A stretch of DNA of 40,080 bases. Origin: an uncultured Alphaproteobacteria bacterium (lineage in GTDB: Bacteria > Pseudomonadota > Alphaproteobacteria > Caulobacterales > Caulobacteraceae). The position numbers and the translations under genes are program-made. The notes beneath the pieces are model-generated. The model searched no databases and was not told where the DNA came from. It worked only from the letters and a program-made list of their open reading frames with translations. The first letter of the stretch is position 1; every line of letters begins with the position of its first letter. Location: contig CAIYZB010000246.1 of assembly GCA_903930545.1 (NCBI GenBank), positions 1 through 40,080 of the forward strand. Reading direction: 5' to 3'. This document shows, one piece after another, positions 17,565 to 26,925 of the stretch.

Positions 17565-18628
17565 GCTCCGGCCTTCTTGGCAAAGGCCCAGGCAGACTGG
17601 GCAAGGTTCGGCACCCGATCGGCCATGGCCGCGGCCTGGGGACTATTGGCGGTGCCATCGCGGACGCGACCGACGATCCCCTGCAGAATTCCGGCAAGTC
17701 GGAAGGCGTTATAGGCGAAGAACCAGTTCACCTCCGGCAGGCCCGAACGGCCCGTCAGGCGGCAATATTCCTCGACATATTCCTCGACGGTGGGGATGCC
17801 GTGGGCCTTGAAGTCGGGGATCTGGGCGATGGCACCATTGTGCCAGTTCATCAGCAGATAGGTGAAGTCGGCCAGGGGCTCGCCCAGGGTCGAGAGTTCC
17901 CAGTCCAGGACCGCAGCCACCTTCGGCTCCGTGGCGTGCAGAACCATATTGTCCAGGCGATAGTCGCCATGAACCACCGAGGTGCGTTCCTGGACCGGGA
18001 CCGTCTTGGGCAACCAGTCGATCAGCTGGTCCATCTCGGGGATGGTGATGGTTTCCGAGGCCCGGTACTGCTTGGTCCAGCGGTCCACCTGACGGCCCAT
18101 ATAGTTGCCGGGCTTGCCATAGTCCCCAAGGCCGATGGCCTCGTGGTCAGTATTGTGCAGGTCGGCCAGGGTCTTGAGCTTGGCCATATAGATGGCCCGG
18201 CGTTCTTCCGGGGTATAGGCCGGCAGGGACTGATCCCAGAGGATCCGGCCCTCAACCATGTCCATCACATAGAACATGGTGCCGATGACGGAATCGTCCG
18301 TGCACAGGCCATAGGACCGGGCCACGGGGAAGCCCGTGGGATAGAGGGCCGAGATGACCTTGTATTCCCGGTCGACCGCATGGGCCGAGGGCAGGAGCTT
18401 GCCCGGGGGCTTGCGCCGCATGACGTATTTCTTGTTCGGCGTCACCAGCTGATAGGTGGGGTTGGACTGGCCACCCTTGAACTGGCGGACCTCCAGAGGA
18501 CCTTCGAAGCCCTCGACATTGGCCTTCAGCCATTCATTGAGGGAGCCTTCGTCAAAGCGATGGCTCTCGGCCACTTCCTTGGTTCCGGTGTTGAGCTGCT
18601 CGCGCTGCTGCTCGGCTTCATCGGCCAT
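17561..18628 (-). CDS. Phosphotransferase family protein, ACAD10/11-type APH domain
   Basis: 355 residues of the aminoglycoside-phosphotransferase kinase fold. It has GGQSNPTYQL as the nucleotide loop, the catalytic VVHGDYRLDN and the Mg-binding LDWELSTLG. That pattern matches the branch fused to acyl-CoA dehydrogenase in ACAD10/11, where it phosphorylates hydroxyacyl groups for fatty acid breakdown. No dehydrogenase is adjacent here. Antibiotic modification is unlikely. It is last in the minus-strand run behind purD, 80 bases apart. Confidence 0.85.
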   Translation of the reverse strand: MADEAEQQREQLNTGTKEVAESHRFDEGSLNEWLKANVEGFEGPLEVRQFKGGQSNPTYQLVTPNKKYVMRRKPPGKLLPSAHAVDREYKVISALYPTGFPVARSYGLCTDDSVIGTMFYVMDMVEGRILWDQSLPAYTPEERRAIYMAKLKTLADLHNTDHEAIGLGDYGKPGNYMGRQVDRWTKQYRASETITIPEMDQLIDWLPKTVPVQERTSVVHGDYRLDNMVLHATEPKVAAVLDWELSTLGEPLADFTYLLMNWHNGAIAQIPDFKAHGIPTVEEYVEEYCRLTGRSGLPEVNWFFAYNAFRLAGILQGIVGRVRDGTANSPQAAAMADRVPNLAQSAWAFAKKAGA

Positions 18629-18708
18629 GGCGACCCCCCAGGTGTCTTACAGTTGTTTGAATCACTCTATCGAGCGCCCTGCCCGCCGGGCAAGGCACAT
18701 TCCCGAGA

Positions 18709-19986
18709 CTAAGTTCCCCGGGCCATTGCCCGCCAGCCGATATCGGTGCGGTGGAAACCTTCGGGCCAGTCGATGGCGGCCACGGCCGCATAGGCCCTGG
18801 CGCGGGCCGCCTCGAAGCTGGCGGCCCGGGCGCATACATTCAGCACCCGACCCCCGGCCGCGCGAAGCCCACCGGCCTCATCCAGCCGGGTTCCGGCGTG
18901 GAAGACCACCACGCCCTCACCGAAGTCCTGGTCAGCGCCCTGGATCAGGCTGCCGGTCTCCGGGGCTTCGGGATAACCCCTGGCCGCCAGCACCACGCAG
19001 ACGGCGGCCTCGTCTGACCATTCCGGCGGCGGCATATGGTCCAGGGTGCCAGTGGCACAGCCCATGAGATAGGGCACGAGATCGCTTTTCCGCCGCAGCA
19101 TCAGGACCTGGCATTCCGGGTCCCCGAAGCGGACATTGAATTCCACCAGCTTGGGACCATCAGCCGTGGCCATCAGCTCGACAAACAGCACCCCGCGATA
19201 GGGGGCCCCTTCTGAGGCGATGCCGGCAAAGGCAGGCTCGGCGAGACGGGTGCGGACCTGATCCACCAGTTCGGAGGTGAAGACCGGGGCCGGCGCATAG
19301 GTGCCCATACCCCCGGTATTGGGCCCGGTCTCGCCATCAAAGGCCCGCTTGTGGTCCTGGGCACCGCCGAACATCATGGCGCTCTGGCCGTCGCAAAGGG
19401 CGAAGAAGGAGCCGATCTCGCCCTCGAGGAACTCCTCCAGCACCACCCGGGCCCCGGCTCCGCCGAACTTGCCCCCCAGGATGTCGTCGATGGCGGCTTC
19501 GGCCTCAGCCCGGTCGGAGGTCACGGTCACCCCCTTGCCCGCTGCCAGGCCATCGGCCTTGATGACGTAGGGCGGGGTGAAGTCGTCGAGGGCAGCCCGG
19601 GCCGGTTCGGCCTGATCAAAGACCCGATAGGCCGCCGTTGGCAGGCCATGGCGGGCGCAGAAGGCCTTGGTAAAGGCCTTGGAGGTCTCCAGCTGACCCG
19701 CCTGGGCCACGGGACCAAAACAGGGGATCCCGGCCGCCTGAAGTTGATCGGCGAGGCCCAGTTCCACAGCGGACTCAGGACCGATCACCACCAGGTCGGC
19801 CGCCATGGCCCGGGCCTGGGCGACAAGGGCGGCCACATCCGTGGCCTTGATGGCCACAAGCTCGCCCAGACTGGCCATACCGGGATTGCCCGGGGCCATG
19901 ACCAGACGGGTGACGAGGGGCGAGGCGGCGATCTTCCAGGCCAGGGCGTGCTCACGCCCGCCGGAGCCAACAAGGAGAATGTTCAT
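18709..19986 (-). CDS. purD: Phosphoribosylamine-glycine ligase
   Basis: 425 residues, the usual size. ATP-grasp enzyme that joins glycine to phosphoribosylamine in purine synthesis. It begins MNILLVGSGGREHALAW, the family N-terminus. The ATP-grasp core shows YVIKADGLAAGKGV and VLVLEE-type strands (ARVVLEEFLEGEIGSFF). GPNTGGMGTYAPAP and VEFNVRFGDPECQ are diagnostic. It starts 45 bases after the phoB stop and may share its transcript; a short CCGGA/TCCGG inverted repeat (20012-20029) lies in that gap. Confidence 0.96.
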   Translation of the reverse strand: MNILLVGSGGREHALAWKIAASPLVTRLVMAPGNPGMASLGELVAIKATDVAALVAQARAMAADLVVIGPESAVELGLADQLQAAGIPCFGPVAQAGQLETSKAFTKAFCARHGLPTAAYRVFDQAEPARAALDDFTPPYVIKADGLAAGKGVTVTSDRAEAEAAIDDILGGKFGGAGARVVLEEFLEGEIGSFFALCDGQSAMMFGGAQDHKRAFDGETGPNTGGMGTYAPAPVFTSELVDQVRTRLAEPAFAGIASEGAPYRGVLFVELMATADGPKLVEFNVRFGDPECQVLMLRRKSDLVPYLMGCATGTLDHMPPPEWSDEAAVCVVLAARGYPEAPETGSLIQGADQDFGEGVVVFHAGTRLDEAGGLRAAGGRVLNVCARAASFEAARARAYAAVAAIDWPEGFHRTDIGWRAMARGT

Positions 19987-20031
19987 GGACCGGCGCTTTG
20001 GCCCTTGCGAGCCGGAGCGTCAAGTCCGGCC

Positions 20032-20721
20032 TCAGGCCTCAAGGTCGAGGGAATAGCCGGCCGAGCGAACCGTACGGATCGGGTCTTCGCCATTGCCGGT
20101 GTTCAGCGCCTTGCGAAGCCGGCCGATGTGGACGTCCACAGTGCGGGCCTCGACATAGACATCGGAGCCCCAGACCGCATCCAGAAGCTGTTCGCGGGAG
20201 AAGACCCGGCCGGGGTTCTGCATGAAATAATCCAGCAGACGGAACTCCGTCGGGCCCAGATGAATCTCCTCACCCTGGCGCTTCACCCGATGGGCCACCC
20301 GATCGATGATGAGGTCGCCGCGCTTGACCCGGTCCTCGGCCAGACCGGGGCGCAGGCGGCGCAGCACAGCGCGGATGCGGGCAGACAGCTCGCTCATGGT
20401 GAAGGGCTTGACCACATAGTCGTCAGCCCCGGTATCCAGGCCGCGGATCCGGTCGCTCTCCTCGCCGCGGGCCGTGAGCATGATGATCGGGACATTGCGG
20501 CTCTCGGTCCGCTGCCTCAGACGGCGGCAGACCTCGATGCCGGAGACCTTGGGCAGCATCCAGTCCAGGACCACGATGTCGGGCAGGCGTTCCGAGACCA
20601 GGGTCAGGGCCTCTTCGCCATCTGCGGCGACCACAACCTCATATCCGTCCTTGGACAGATTATACTCCAGAAGGGCGGAGATGGCGTCGTCGTCTTCAAC
20701 GATGAGAATATAGGGTGTCAT
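20032..20721 (-). CDS. phoB: Phosphate regulon response regulator
   Basis: 229 residues. Receiver domain with acid pocket EDDD (9-12), phosphoacceptor Asp53 in VLDWMLP, and the VKPF lysine. A C-terminal winged-helix domain (GPTEFRLLDYFMQNPGRVFSREQLL) ends with the typical VDVHIGRLRKAL recognition region. Activated by PhoR, it binds Pho boxes to induce phosphate uptake genes. It lies 13 bases after phoU at the end of the pst run, with phoR at the other end. Confidence 0.96.
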   Translation of the reverse strand: MTPYILIVEDDDAISALLEYNLSKDGYEVVVAADGEEALTLVSERLPDIVVLDWMLPKVSGIEVCRRLRQRTESRNVPIIMLTARGEESDRIRGLDTGADDYVVKPFTMSELSARIRAVLRRLRPGLAEDRVKRGDLIIDRVAHRVKRQGEEIHLGPTEFRLLDYFMQNPGRVFSREQLLDAVWGSDVYVEARTVDVHIGRLRKALNTGNGEDPIRTVRSAGYSLDLEA

Positions 20722-20734
20722 CAGGGGGCCCGGT

Positions 20735-21430
20735 TCATGAATAGAGGGCGTCGAACTTGGGACGATCTGCTGAGATCATCTCCTCGCCCGTGATTTCATA
20801 GTGGATGATCTCGGCGATGTTGGTGGCGTGGTCGCCGATACGCTCAAGGTTCTTGGCGACGAACAACAGGTGCGCACAGGCGGTGATCGTGCGCGGGTCG
20901 CCCATCATGTAGGTCAGCAGCTCCCGGAACAAGGAGTTGTAATGTTCGTCGACCTCGTCGTCCCGGGACCAGACCCCAATGGCCCGTTCCACGTCCGAAG
21001 ACGTATAGGCATCCAGGACACTGGTCAGTCGGCCCTGGACGAGCCGCCCCATGCGCTCGATGGAGCGGGTCAGGGGCGTCATGGGCTCGGCCTCGGTGAG
21101 TACTATGGTGCGCTTGGCGATGTTCTTGGCCAGGTCGCCGACCCGCTCGAGATTGGTGGCAATCTTCATGGCGGCCACGGTACGGCGCAGGTCATTGGCC
21201 ATGGGCTGGCGCAGGGCGATGAGCCGGATCGACCGACGCTCGATATCGGCCTGAAGATGGTCAAGGCGAGTGTCGCGACCCATGACGGCCTCGGCCAGGG
21301 CGCGATCGCGTTTCACCACCGCGTCAAGCGCGTCGGACACCTGGGCTTCAGTCAAGCCCCCCATGCGGGCACACTCTGCCGTCAGGGCGTTGAGTTCGTC
21401 CTCATAGGACCGGACGATGTGTTCGTTCAC
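20735..21430 (-). CDS. phoU: Phosphate transport regulator PhoU
   Basis: About 231 residues, all helical, with two PhoU repeats carrying the metal-cluster acid motifs ERVGDLAKNIAKR and ERIGDHATNIAE. PhoU links Pst transporter state to PhoR and lowers PhoB activity when phosphate is plentiful. Two GTG starts are possible, 21439 and 21430. I prefer 21430 because GAGGT lies seven bases upstream and the protein then starts MNEHIVRSYEDEL, the family form. It follows pstB by a few bases. Confidence 0.95.
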   Translation of the reverse strand: MNEHIVRSYEDELNALTAECARMGGLTEAQVSDALDAVVKRDRALAEAVMGRDTRLDHLQADIERRSIRLIALRQPMANDLRRTVAAMKIATNLERVGDLAKNIAKRTIVLTEAEPMTPLTRSIERMGRLVQGRLTSVLDAYTSSDVERAIGVWSRDDEVDEHYNSLFRELLTYMMGDPRTITACAHLLFVAKNLERIGDHATNIAEIIHYEITGEEMISADRPKFDALYS

Positions 21431-21441
21431 CTGGGGCACCT

Positions 21442-22260
<819 letters not shown>

Positions 22261-22265
22261 GACGC

Positions 22266-23561
22266 CTACCACCGGCGTTCAAACCGGCGGCGAACAATGA
22301 TCGCGGCCAGGTTCATGATGACCATGAAGGCGAGCAGGACCAGGATCGCCCCGGCCGTACGTTCGTGGAAGGCACGCTCCGAGGCGTTCTCCCAGATGAA
22401 GACCTGGACCGGCAGGACGGTGGCCGCGCCGGTGAAGCCGTCCGGCACCCCTGGAACGAAGGAGACCATGCCGATCATCAGCAGGGGGGCCGTCTCGCCC
22501 AGGGCATGGGCCAGGGACAGGATGGCACCCGTCATCACCCCGGGCATGGCCAGGGGCAGGACGTGGTGGAATACGGTCTGGGTGCGCGAGGCACCGACCC
22601 CGAGGGCGGCTTCCCGGATCGACGGGGGCACAGCCTTGAGGGCCGAGCGGGTGGCGATGATGACCGTTGGCAGGGCCATGAGGGCCAGAACCAGGCCGCC
22701 CACCAGGGGCGAGGAGCGCGGCACGCCAAGGCCATTGATGAAGACCGCCAAACCCAGCAGGCCATAGACGATCGAGGGCACGGCCGCGAGGTTGTTGATG
22801 TTCACCTCGATCATGTCGGTCCAGGCATTCTTGGGCGCGAACTCTTCGAGATAGGTCGCCGCCAGAACCCCGATAGGGATGGCCAGCATGGCGGTGATCA
22901 GCAGCATCATGGCCGAGCCGACCACAGCCCCCAGGACCCCGGCCTGTTCCGGCTCGGTGGAGTCCGAACGGGTGAAGAACTGCCAGTTGAAGCCGCGCTT
23001 GACCGCTCCAGCCTTGTCCAGCTTGTCGAGCCAGTTGAGCTGGCGGTCATTGAGCTTGCGGTCCGCCTCGTCCGTGGACCGGCTGATCGCGCCTTTGAAA
23101 TAGAGGGCGGCGTCAGCCTTTAGCGGGCCCGTGACAGTGACGGTCTTGCCGATCAGGCTCGGATCGGCCTTGACCTGTCTCAGCAGCTGGAAACCGAGGT
23201 CATTGGACATGATGTCCATGACCTTGCCGGATGCCTCGCCATAGTCGTCGTCCTGCTCGCCGACACTGGCGAGGACGGATTCCGCGACCAGAAGGTCATA
23301 ATTGGCAAGGCTGGGGTCCGCGGCATCGATCCGCTCAGGCTTCAGATAGACCTGCACCGTCACCTGGGTGTCGATGAAGGTCGTCCAGCCCTGGACGGCG
23401 ATGCGCCCGACGAGGACGGCCAGGAAGGACAGGGCCACGATGATGGCCACCCGGCCATAGAGCCGGAAGCGCCTTTCGCTGGCATTGCGAGCCTTGAGGC
23501 GGGCCTCGACGCGGGTGCGCAGGTCGAGGGCCCTGGCGGAGTTCTGGGTGGCGTCAGTCAT
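22266..23561 (-). CDS. pstA: Phosphate ABC transporter permease PstA with N-terminal extension
   Basis: 431 residues, compared with about 296 in E. coli. The C-terminal half is the permease: [27 protein letters not shown], then the [25 protein letters not shown] coupling loop. The extra N-terminal part has one membrane segment (about 28-50) and a 130-residue mostly polar, presumably periplasmic region ending near [18 protein letters not shown]. This matches the DUF3333 domain of alphaproteobacterial PstA. It overlaps pstC by eight bases. Confidence 0.95.
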   Translation of the reverse strand: MTDATQNSARALDLRTRVEARLKARNASERRFRLYGRVAIIVALSFLAVLVGRIAVQGWTTFIDTQVTVQVYLKPERIDAADPSLANYDLLVAESVLASVGEQDDDYGEASGKVMDIMSNDLGFQLLRQVKADPSLIGKTVTVTGPLKADAALYFKGAISRSTDEADRKLNDRQLNWLDKLDKAGAVKRGFNWQFFTRSDSTEPEQAGVLGAVVGSAMMLLITAMLAIPIGVLAATYLEEFAPKNAWTDMIEVNINNLAAVPSIVYGLLGLAVFINGLGVPRSSPLVGGLVLALMALPTVIIATRSALKAVPPSIREAALGVGASRTQTVFHHVLPLAMPGVMTGAILSLAHALGETAPLLMIGMVSFVPGVPDGFTGAATVLPVQVFIWENASERAFHERTAGAILVLLAFMVIMNLAAIIVRRRFERRW

Positions 23562-24993
23562 ACTGTTCCCGGTATTTCTGGACGATCCGCAGGGCGATGA
23601 TGTTCAGACCCAGGGTCACCACAAACAGGGTGAGGCCCAGACCAAAGGCCGAGAGGGTCTTGGGGCTGTCGAACTCCTGGTCCCCGGTCAGCAGGGTGAC
23701 GATCTGGACGGTCACCGTGGTGACGGTATCCAGGGGATTGAAGGTTGTCTTGGCCTGAAGTCCCGCCGCCATGGTCACGATCATGGTCTCGCCCACGGCC
23801 CGTGAAACGGCGAGCAGCATGGCCGCCATGATTCCGGGCAGAGCCGCCGGCAGGACGACCTTTTTCACGGTCTCGGAGCGGGTCGCCCCCATGGCGAGGG
23901 AGCCATCCCGCAGGGACTGGGGCACGGCATTGATGATGTCGTCGGACAGGGAGGACACAAAGGGGATCAGCATGATGCCCATGACCGCACCGGCCACCAG
24001 GGCCATCTGGTTCTGGACCTGCATGAGATACTGGCCGAGGGCGTCAAACTCGCCCCCGACAAGCTGGGCACCCAGGGCGTTGAAGCCCGCCCGGAACAGG
24101 GGTCCGACGGTGAGGGCGGCGAAGAAGCCGTAGACCACGGTGGGCACGCCCGCGAGGATCTCGAGCAGGGGCTTGATGATCGAGCGGCTGAGGGCCGAGG
24201 CATATTCCGAAAGATAGATGGCCGAGAACAGGCCGATCGGAGCCGCCACGGCCATGGCGATCAGCATGATCAGGAAGGTGCCGGCAAAAAGCGGCACAGC
24301 ACCGAAGGCCCCGGCCGACGCATACTGATCCGTGCGCATGGCGATCTGGGGATCCCATTCGGTGCCCAGAAGGAAGGACTGGATGGGAACCGCGTGGAAG
24401 AACCTCAGACTTTCCCAGACCAGGGAGGCAACAATGCCCACCGTGGTGAGGACAGCAGTCACCGAACAGGCCAGGAAGACCGCATAGATCCAGCCCTCCA
24501 CCCGGTTGCGAGCGCGGAAATCCCTGGCGAGTCTCGGATAGGCCAGGACGGCCCCGGACAGGGCCAGCACAACGGCGGCGGCCAGGGTGCCATAGGTTAT
24601 AAGGTCGCTGATCAGCCTGGACTTGGTGATCGCCGCATCAAGGGCGGCCTTCTGGGGGCCTTCATAGACCGTCTCGCTGGCCTGTTGCCCCCTGGACATA
24701 GCCAGGGCGTCGTCGAAGAAGACATCCGACTGGAAGGCGTCCATGCTGGAAATGGCGGCGGGCGGCGCGGCCCTGACCAGGACTTCCCCAAGGGGCCCGC
24801 CGAAACCCGCACTCAGCAGCACCAGCAGGGCGGCAGGCACCCCTGCCCACAGCGCTACATAGGCACCGTGATAACCCGGCAGGGAATGGAGACTGACCGG
24901 CGCCCCCTGCAGGCCAGCCGCGCGACGGCGTCCTGCAAAATAGGAAAGGCCGGAAAACAGGATGAGCGCCGCAAGGGCAACCCAGGTGAACAT
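23554..24993 (-). CDS. pstC: Phosphate ABC transporter permease PstC, long form
   Basis: 479 residues from ATG 24993, which starts a hydrophobic segment; the track's start adds 18 polar residues. E. coli PstC has about 319. The N-terminal addition includes two or three membrane segments and a soluble stretch (about 65-130). The permease proper starts near GAFGAVPLFAGTFLIMLIAMAVAAPIG and includes the DGSLAMGATRSETVKKVVLPAALPGI coupling loop. No pstS binding-protein gene is adjacent. A Pho-box-like site lies about 80 bases upstream. Confidence 0.95.
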   Translation of the reverse strand: MFTWVALAALILFSGLSYFAGRRRAAGLQGAPVSLHSLPGYHGAYVALWAGVPAALLVLLSAGFGGPLGEVLVRAAPPAAISSMDAFQSDVFFDDALAMSRGQQASETVYEGPQKAALDAAITKSRLISDLITYGTLAAAVVLALSGAVLAYPRLARDFRARNRVEGWIYAVFLACSVTAVLTTVGIVASLVWESLRFFHAVPIQSFLLGTEWDPQIAMRTDQYASAGAFGAVPLFAGTFLIMLIAMAVAAPIGLFSAIYLSEYASALSRSIIKPLLEILAGVPTVVYGFFAALTVGPLFRAGFNALGAQLVGGEFDALGQYLMQVQNQMALVAGAVMGIMLIPFVSSLSDDIINAVPQSLRDGSLAMGATRSETVKKVVLPAALPGIMAAMLLAVSRAVGETMIVTMAAGLQAKTTFNPLDTVTTVTVQIVTLLTGDQEFDSPKTLSAFGLGLTLFVVTLGLNIIALRIVQKYREQYD

Positions 24994-25075
24994 TGCGCGA
25001 TCCGCTTCAGAACGGTGAGAACACCGTGGTCTCGGCGCTTCTTGCACGCCAGTTGTCGGTTCATGCGACGAATTG

Positions 25076-25093
25076 ATGACAGTTTTATAACTG
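25076..25093 (-). promoter_or_regulatory. Pho box upstream of pstC
   Basis: On the minus strand CAGTTAT-AAAA-CTGTCAT has the PhoB direct-repeat layout, two seven-base half sites separated by four A/T bases. CTGTCAT is an exact consensus half site; CAGTTAT matches five of seven. A weaker third repeat, TCGTCGC, follows at the same 11-base spacing. The site lies between the phoR stop and the pstC start, so pst genes likely have their own PhoB-controlled promoter. Confidence 0.72.
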
Positions 25094-25107
25094 CCTATCA
25101 GCCGCCG

Positions 25108-26421
25108 TCAGATCATTGGGAAATAGACCGTGAAACTGGCCCCCTTGCCCTCCTGGCTTTCCACCACGAAGCCACCCCGGTGTCGGTTGACGATGTGCTT
25201 GACGATGGCGAGCCCAAGCCCTGTCCCGGGCCGCTCACCACTCTTCTGGCCTTCCACACGGTAGAATCGCTCCGTCAGGCGCGGCAGGTGCTCGCGGGCC
25301 AGACCGACCCCGGCATCCGTGACCCTCAGCCTGACATATCGCACGCCCGCCCGGTCCGGACTGAGCAGGGTCATGCGACCAGCTTCGAGGTTCCAGGTCT
25401 CTGCCGCCTGTTCCGCAGTCAGGCCCCCCTCCACAGCCAGGCGAATGGTCGAGCCGGCGGGGGAATATTTCAGGGCGTTATCGGCCAGGTTCTGAATTAC
25501 CTGGATGACCTGATCCCGGTCCCCGGTGATGAAGGTGCCGTCGCGGGCCGGCATGTCCGTGGCGAAACTGACCTGCCGGTCGGCCGCCATCAGGGCCAGG
25601 GCATCCACCACGTCCTGGGTCGCGGCTACGAAGTCCACGCGGTCCGAGGGTGGCACGTGCTCATTCATCTCGATCCGGCTGAGGCTCATCAGATCGTCCA
25701 CCAGCCGCGACATGCGCTCGGCCTGGCCCTGCATGATGCCGAGAAACCGGTCCCGGGCCTTGGGATCTTCCTTGGCGTGGCCCCGCAAGGTCTCGATGAA
25801 GCCGGACAGCGAGGCCAGGGGGGTGCGCAGTTCATGACTGGCATTGGCCAGGAAATCGGCCCGGGTCTGTTCAGCCCGACGGGCGTCGGTTTCGTCCCTC
25901 AGGACCAGCAGAGCCAGGCGCGATCCGTCCGGGGCCTCGCCCAGAGGCTTGGCCATGGCCCTCAGAATTCGGCCCTGGGCACCGCCCATGGAAAACAGGG
26001 TTTCACTTTCGATGGCCCCGAACAGGGCCTCATCAACGGTTTCCAGGACCTGGGGATCACGGATCAGGGTGACCAGCAGCCCCGTCTCGGCCTGGGCCTG
26101 AAAGGTCTCCCGGGCCGACGCATTGATCAGGATGAACCGGCGACCGATCAGGTCGTCCGGCTCCTGGGCAGAGATAACCATGACGGGGTCAGGGAGGGCA
26201 TCGACCAGAGCCGCATAGGGTGGGCCTGCATCCAGCCTGGGACCCAGGGTCGGCTCAGCCCCTGCATCCCGCCGGTTGGCAGGTTGGAGCAGGGACGCAG
26301 CTAGGTCCGTCAGGGGTTTGAATACCGGCAGTTGCGAATCTCCGTGGCCGGAAGACAGTAAGCCACTGATCCTATGGCATTCCCATGACAGTTTCCCAAT
26401 TGGGGCCAGGTCGGGTTTCAA
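25108..26421 (-). CDS. phoR: Phosphate regulon sensor histidine kinase, N-terminus uncertain
   Basis: The PAS-like domain begins near YAALVDALPDPVMVI. HisKA has the phosphorylated histidine in ASHELRTP (His196 from the TTG start). The ATPase has DNALKYSP, TDAGVGL, RLTERFYRVEG and GTGLGLAIV. It phosphorylates PhoB. No membrane segment is visible upstream of the PAS domain, unlike E. coli PhoR. In this frame no ATG, GTG or TTG occurs between the hxlR stop and an ATG inside the PAS domain. I list TTG 26421, which overlaps hxlR by 50 bases; a CTG preceded by GGAGA near 26328 is an alternative. Start confidence is low, identity high. Confidence 0.88.
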   Translation of the reverse strand: MKPDLAPIGKLSWECHRISGLLSSGHGDSQLPVFKPLTDLAASLLQPANRRDAGAEPTLGPRLDAGPPYAALVDALPDPVMVISAQEPDDLIGRRFILINASARETFQAQAETGLLVTLIRDPQVLETVDEALFGAIESETLFSMGGAQGRILRAMAKPLGEAPDGSRLALLVLRDETDARRAEQTRADFLANASHELRTPLASLSGFIETLRGHAKEDPKARDRFLGIMQGQAERMSRLVDDLMSLSRIEMNEHVPPSDRVDFVAATQDVVDALALMAADRQVSFATDMPARDGTFITGDRDQVIQVIQNLADNALKYSPAGSTIRLAVEGGLTAEQAAETWNLEAGRMTLLSPDRAGVRYVRLRVTDAGVGLAREHLPRLTERFYRVEGQKSGERPGTGLGLAIVKHIVNRHRGGFVVESQEGKGASFTVYFPMI

Positions 26422-26842
26422 CGTCCCGGGCGGTGACCACTTCACCGCATTCGGAACAGGTCTGGACGGGGTGAAAGTCGCAGCCGCAACCCCGGTGTCG
26501 ATGCAGCAAGGGGGGGCCATCCTGCCCCGCATAGTGAAGGTCGCCCCAGTGGACCATGGCCAGAATGACCGGTTGCAGGTCCAGACCCTTTTCCGTCAGG
26601 CGATAGTCATAGCGGGCCGGATTGTCCTGATAGGCCACCTTGCGAAGGACCCCTTCGCCGACCAGCCCCTTGAGCCGGTCGGCAATCAGGGTGCGGGAAA
26701 TGCCAAGCCGGGACTGAAAGTCCTCGAACCGGCGCACCCCCAGAAAACAGTCCCTGAGCAGAAGCAGGGTCCAGCGATCACCGATGACGGCCACGGTCCG
26801 GGCAAGGGAACAGGGCTCCGACCCCAGACTTTCCCACTTCAT
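26372..26842 (-). CDS. HxlR family transcriptional regulator
   Basis: 156 residues from ATG 26842, chosen because GGAG lies upstream and the protein then begins MKWESLGSEPCSLARTVAVIGDRW, the usual HxlR opening; the track's start adds 12 residues. The winged helix runs through TLLLLRDCFLGVRRFEDFQSRLGISRTLIADRL. The N-terminal cysteine (Cys11) matches the redox-sensing cysteine of characterised members. A C-terminal CGCDFHPVQTCSECG cluster resembles a small zinc knuckle. Divergent from the SDR gene and probably its regulator. Its 3' end overlaps the possible phoR start. Confidence 0.9.
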   Translation of the reverse strand: MKWESLGSEPCSLARTVAVIGDRWTLLLLRDCFLGVRRFEDFQSRLGISRTLIADRLKGLVGEGVLRKVAYQDNPARYDYRLTEKGLDLQPVILAMVHWGDLHYAGQDGPPLLHRHRGCGCDFHPVQTCSECGEVVTARDVETRPGPNWETVMGMP

Positions 26843-26879
26843 CGACGCGCTCCACGGGCAGGTTGACCTGTTGGCCATT

Positions 26880-26914
26880 TGACTATCATAGTCAGTCCAG
26901 AAAATAAACTGACT
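26880..26914. promoter_or_regulatory. Overlapping dyads in the hxlR-SDR divergent region (probable operator)
   Basis: TGACTATCATAGTCA (26880-26894) is a perfect dyad around a central C. AGTCAGT (26890-26896) and ACTGACT (26908-26914) form a second inverted repeat eleven bases apart. Both are in the 83-base gap between divergent starts, the normal site for HxlR autoregulation and control of the neighbour. The second arm abuts the SDR ribosome binding site. Confidence 0.65.
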
Positions 26915-26925
26915 GGAGCGGCTTC

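Noticed and set aside
17561-18628. Aminoglycoside resistance kinase
   Set aside because: Motifs fit the ACAD10/11-type branch, and nothing nearby points to resistance or mobility.
20012-20029. CCGGA/TCCGG inverted repeat between phoB and purD as a terminator
   Set aside because: Only five pairs with an eight-base loop and no T-run.
19351-20793. 480-residue plus-strand ORF
   Set aside because: Antisense shadow of purD and phoB.
24855-25064. 69-residue ORF just after the Pho box, overlapping pstC out of frame
   Set aside because: No ribosome binding site and Arg-rich shadow-like composition; most of it lies within pstC.
24394-26304. 636-residue plus-strand ORF
   Set aside because: Antisense to pstC and phoR; no recognisable domain, and the opposite genes are certain.
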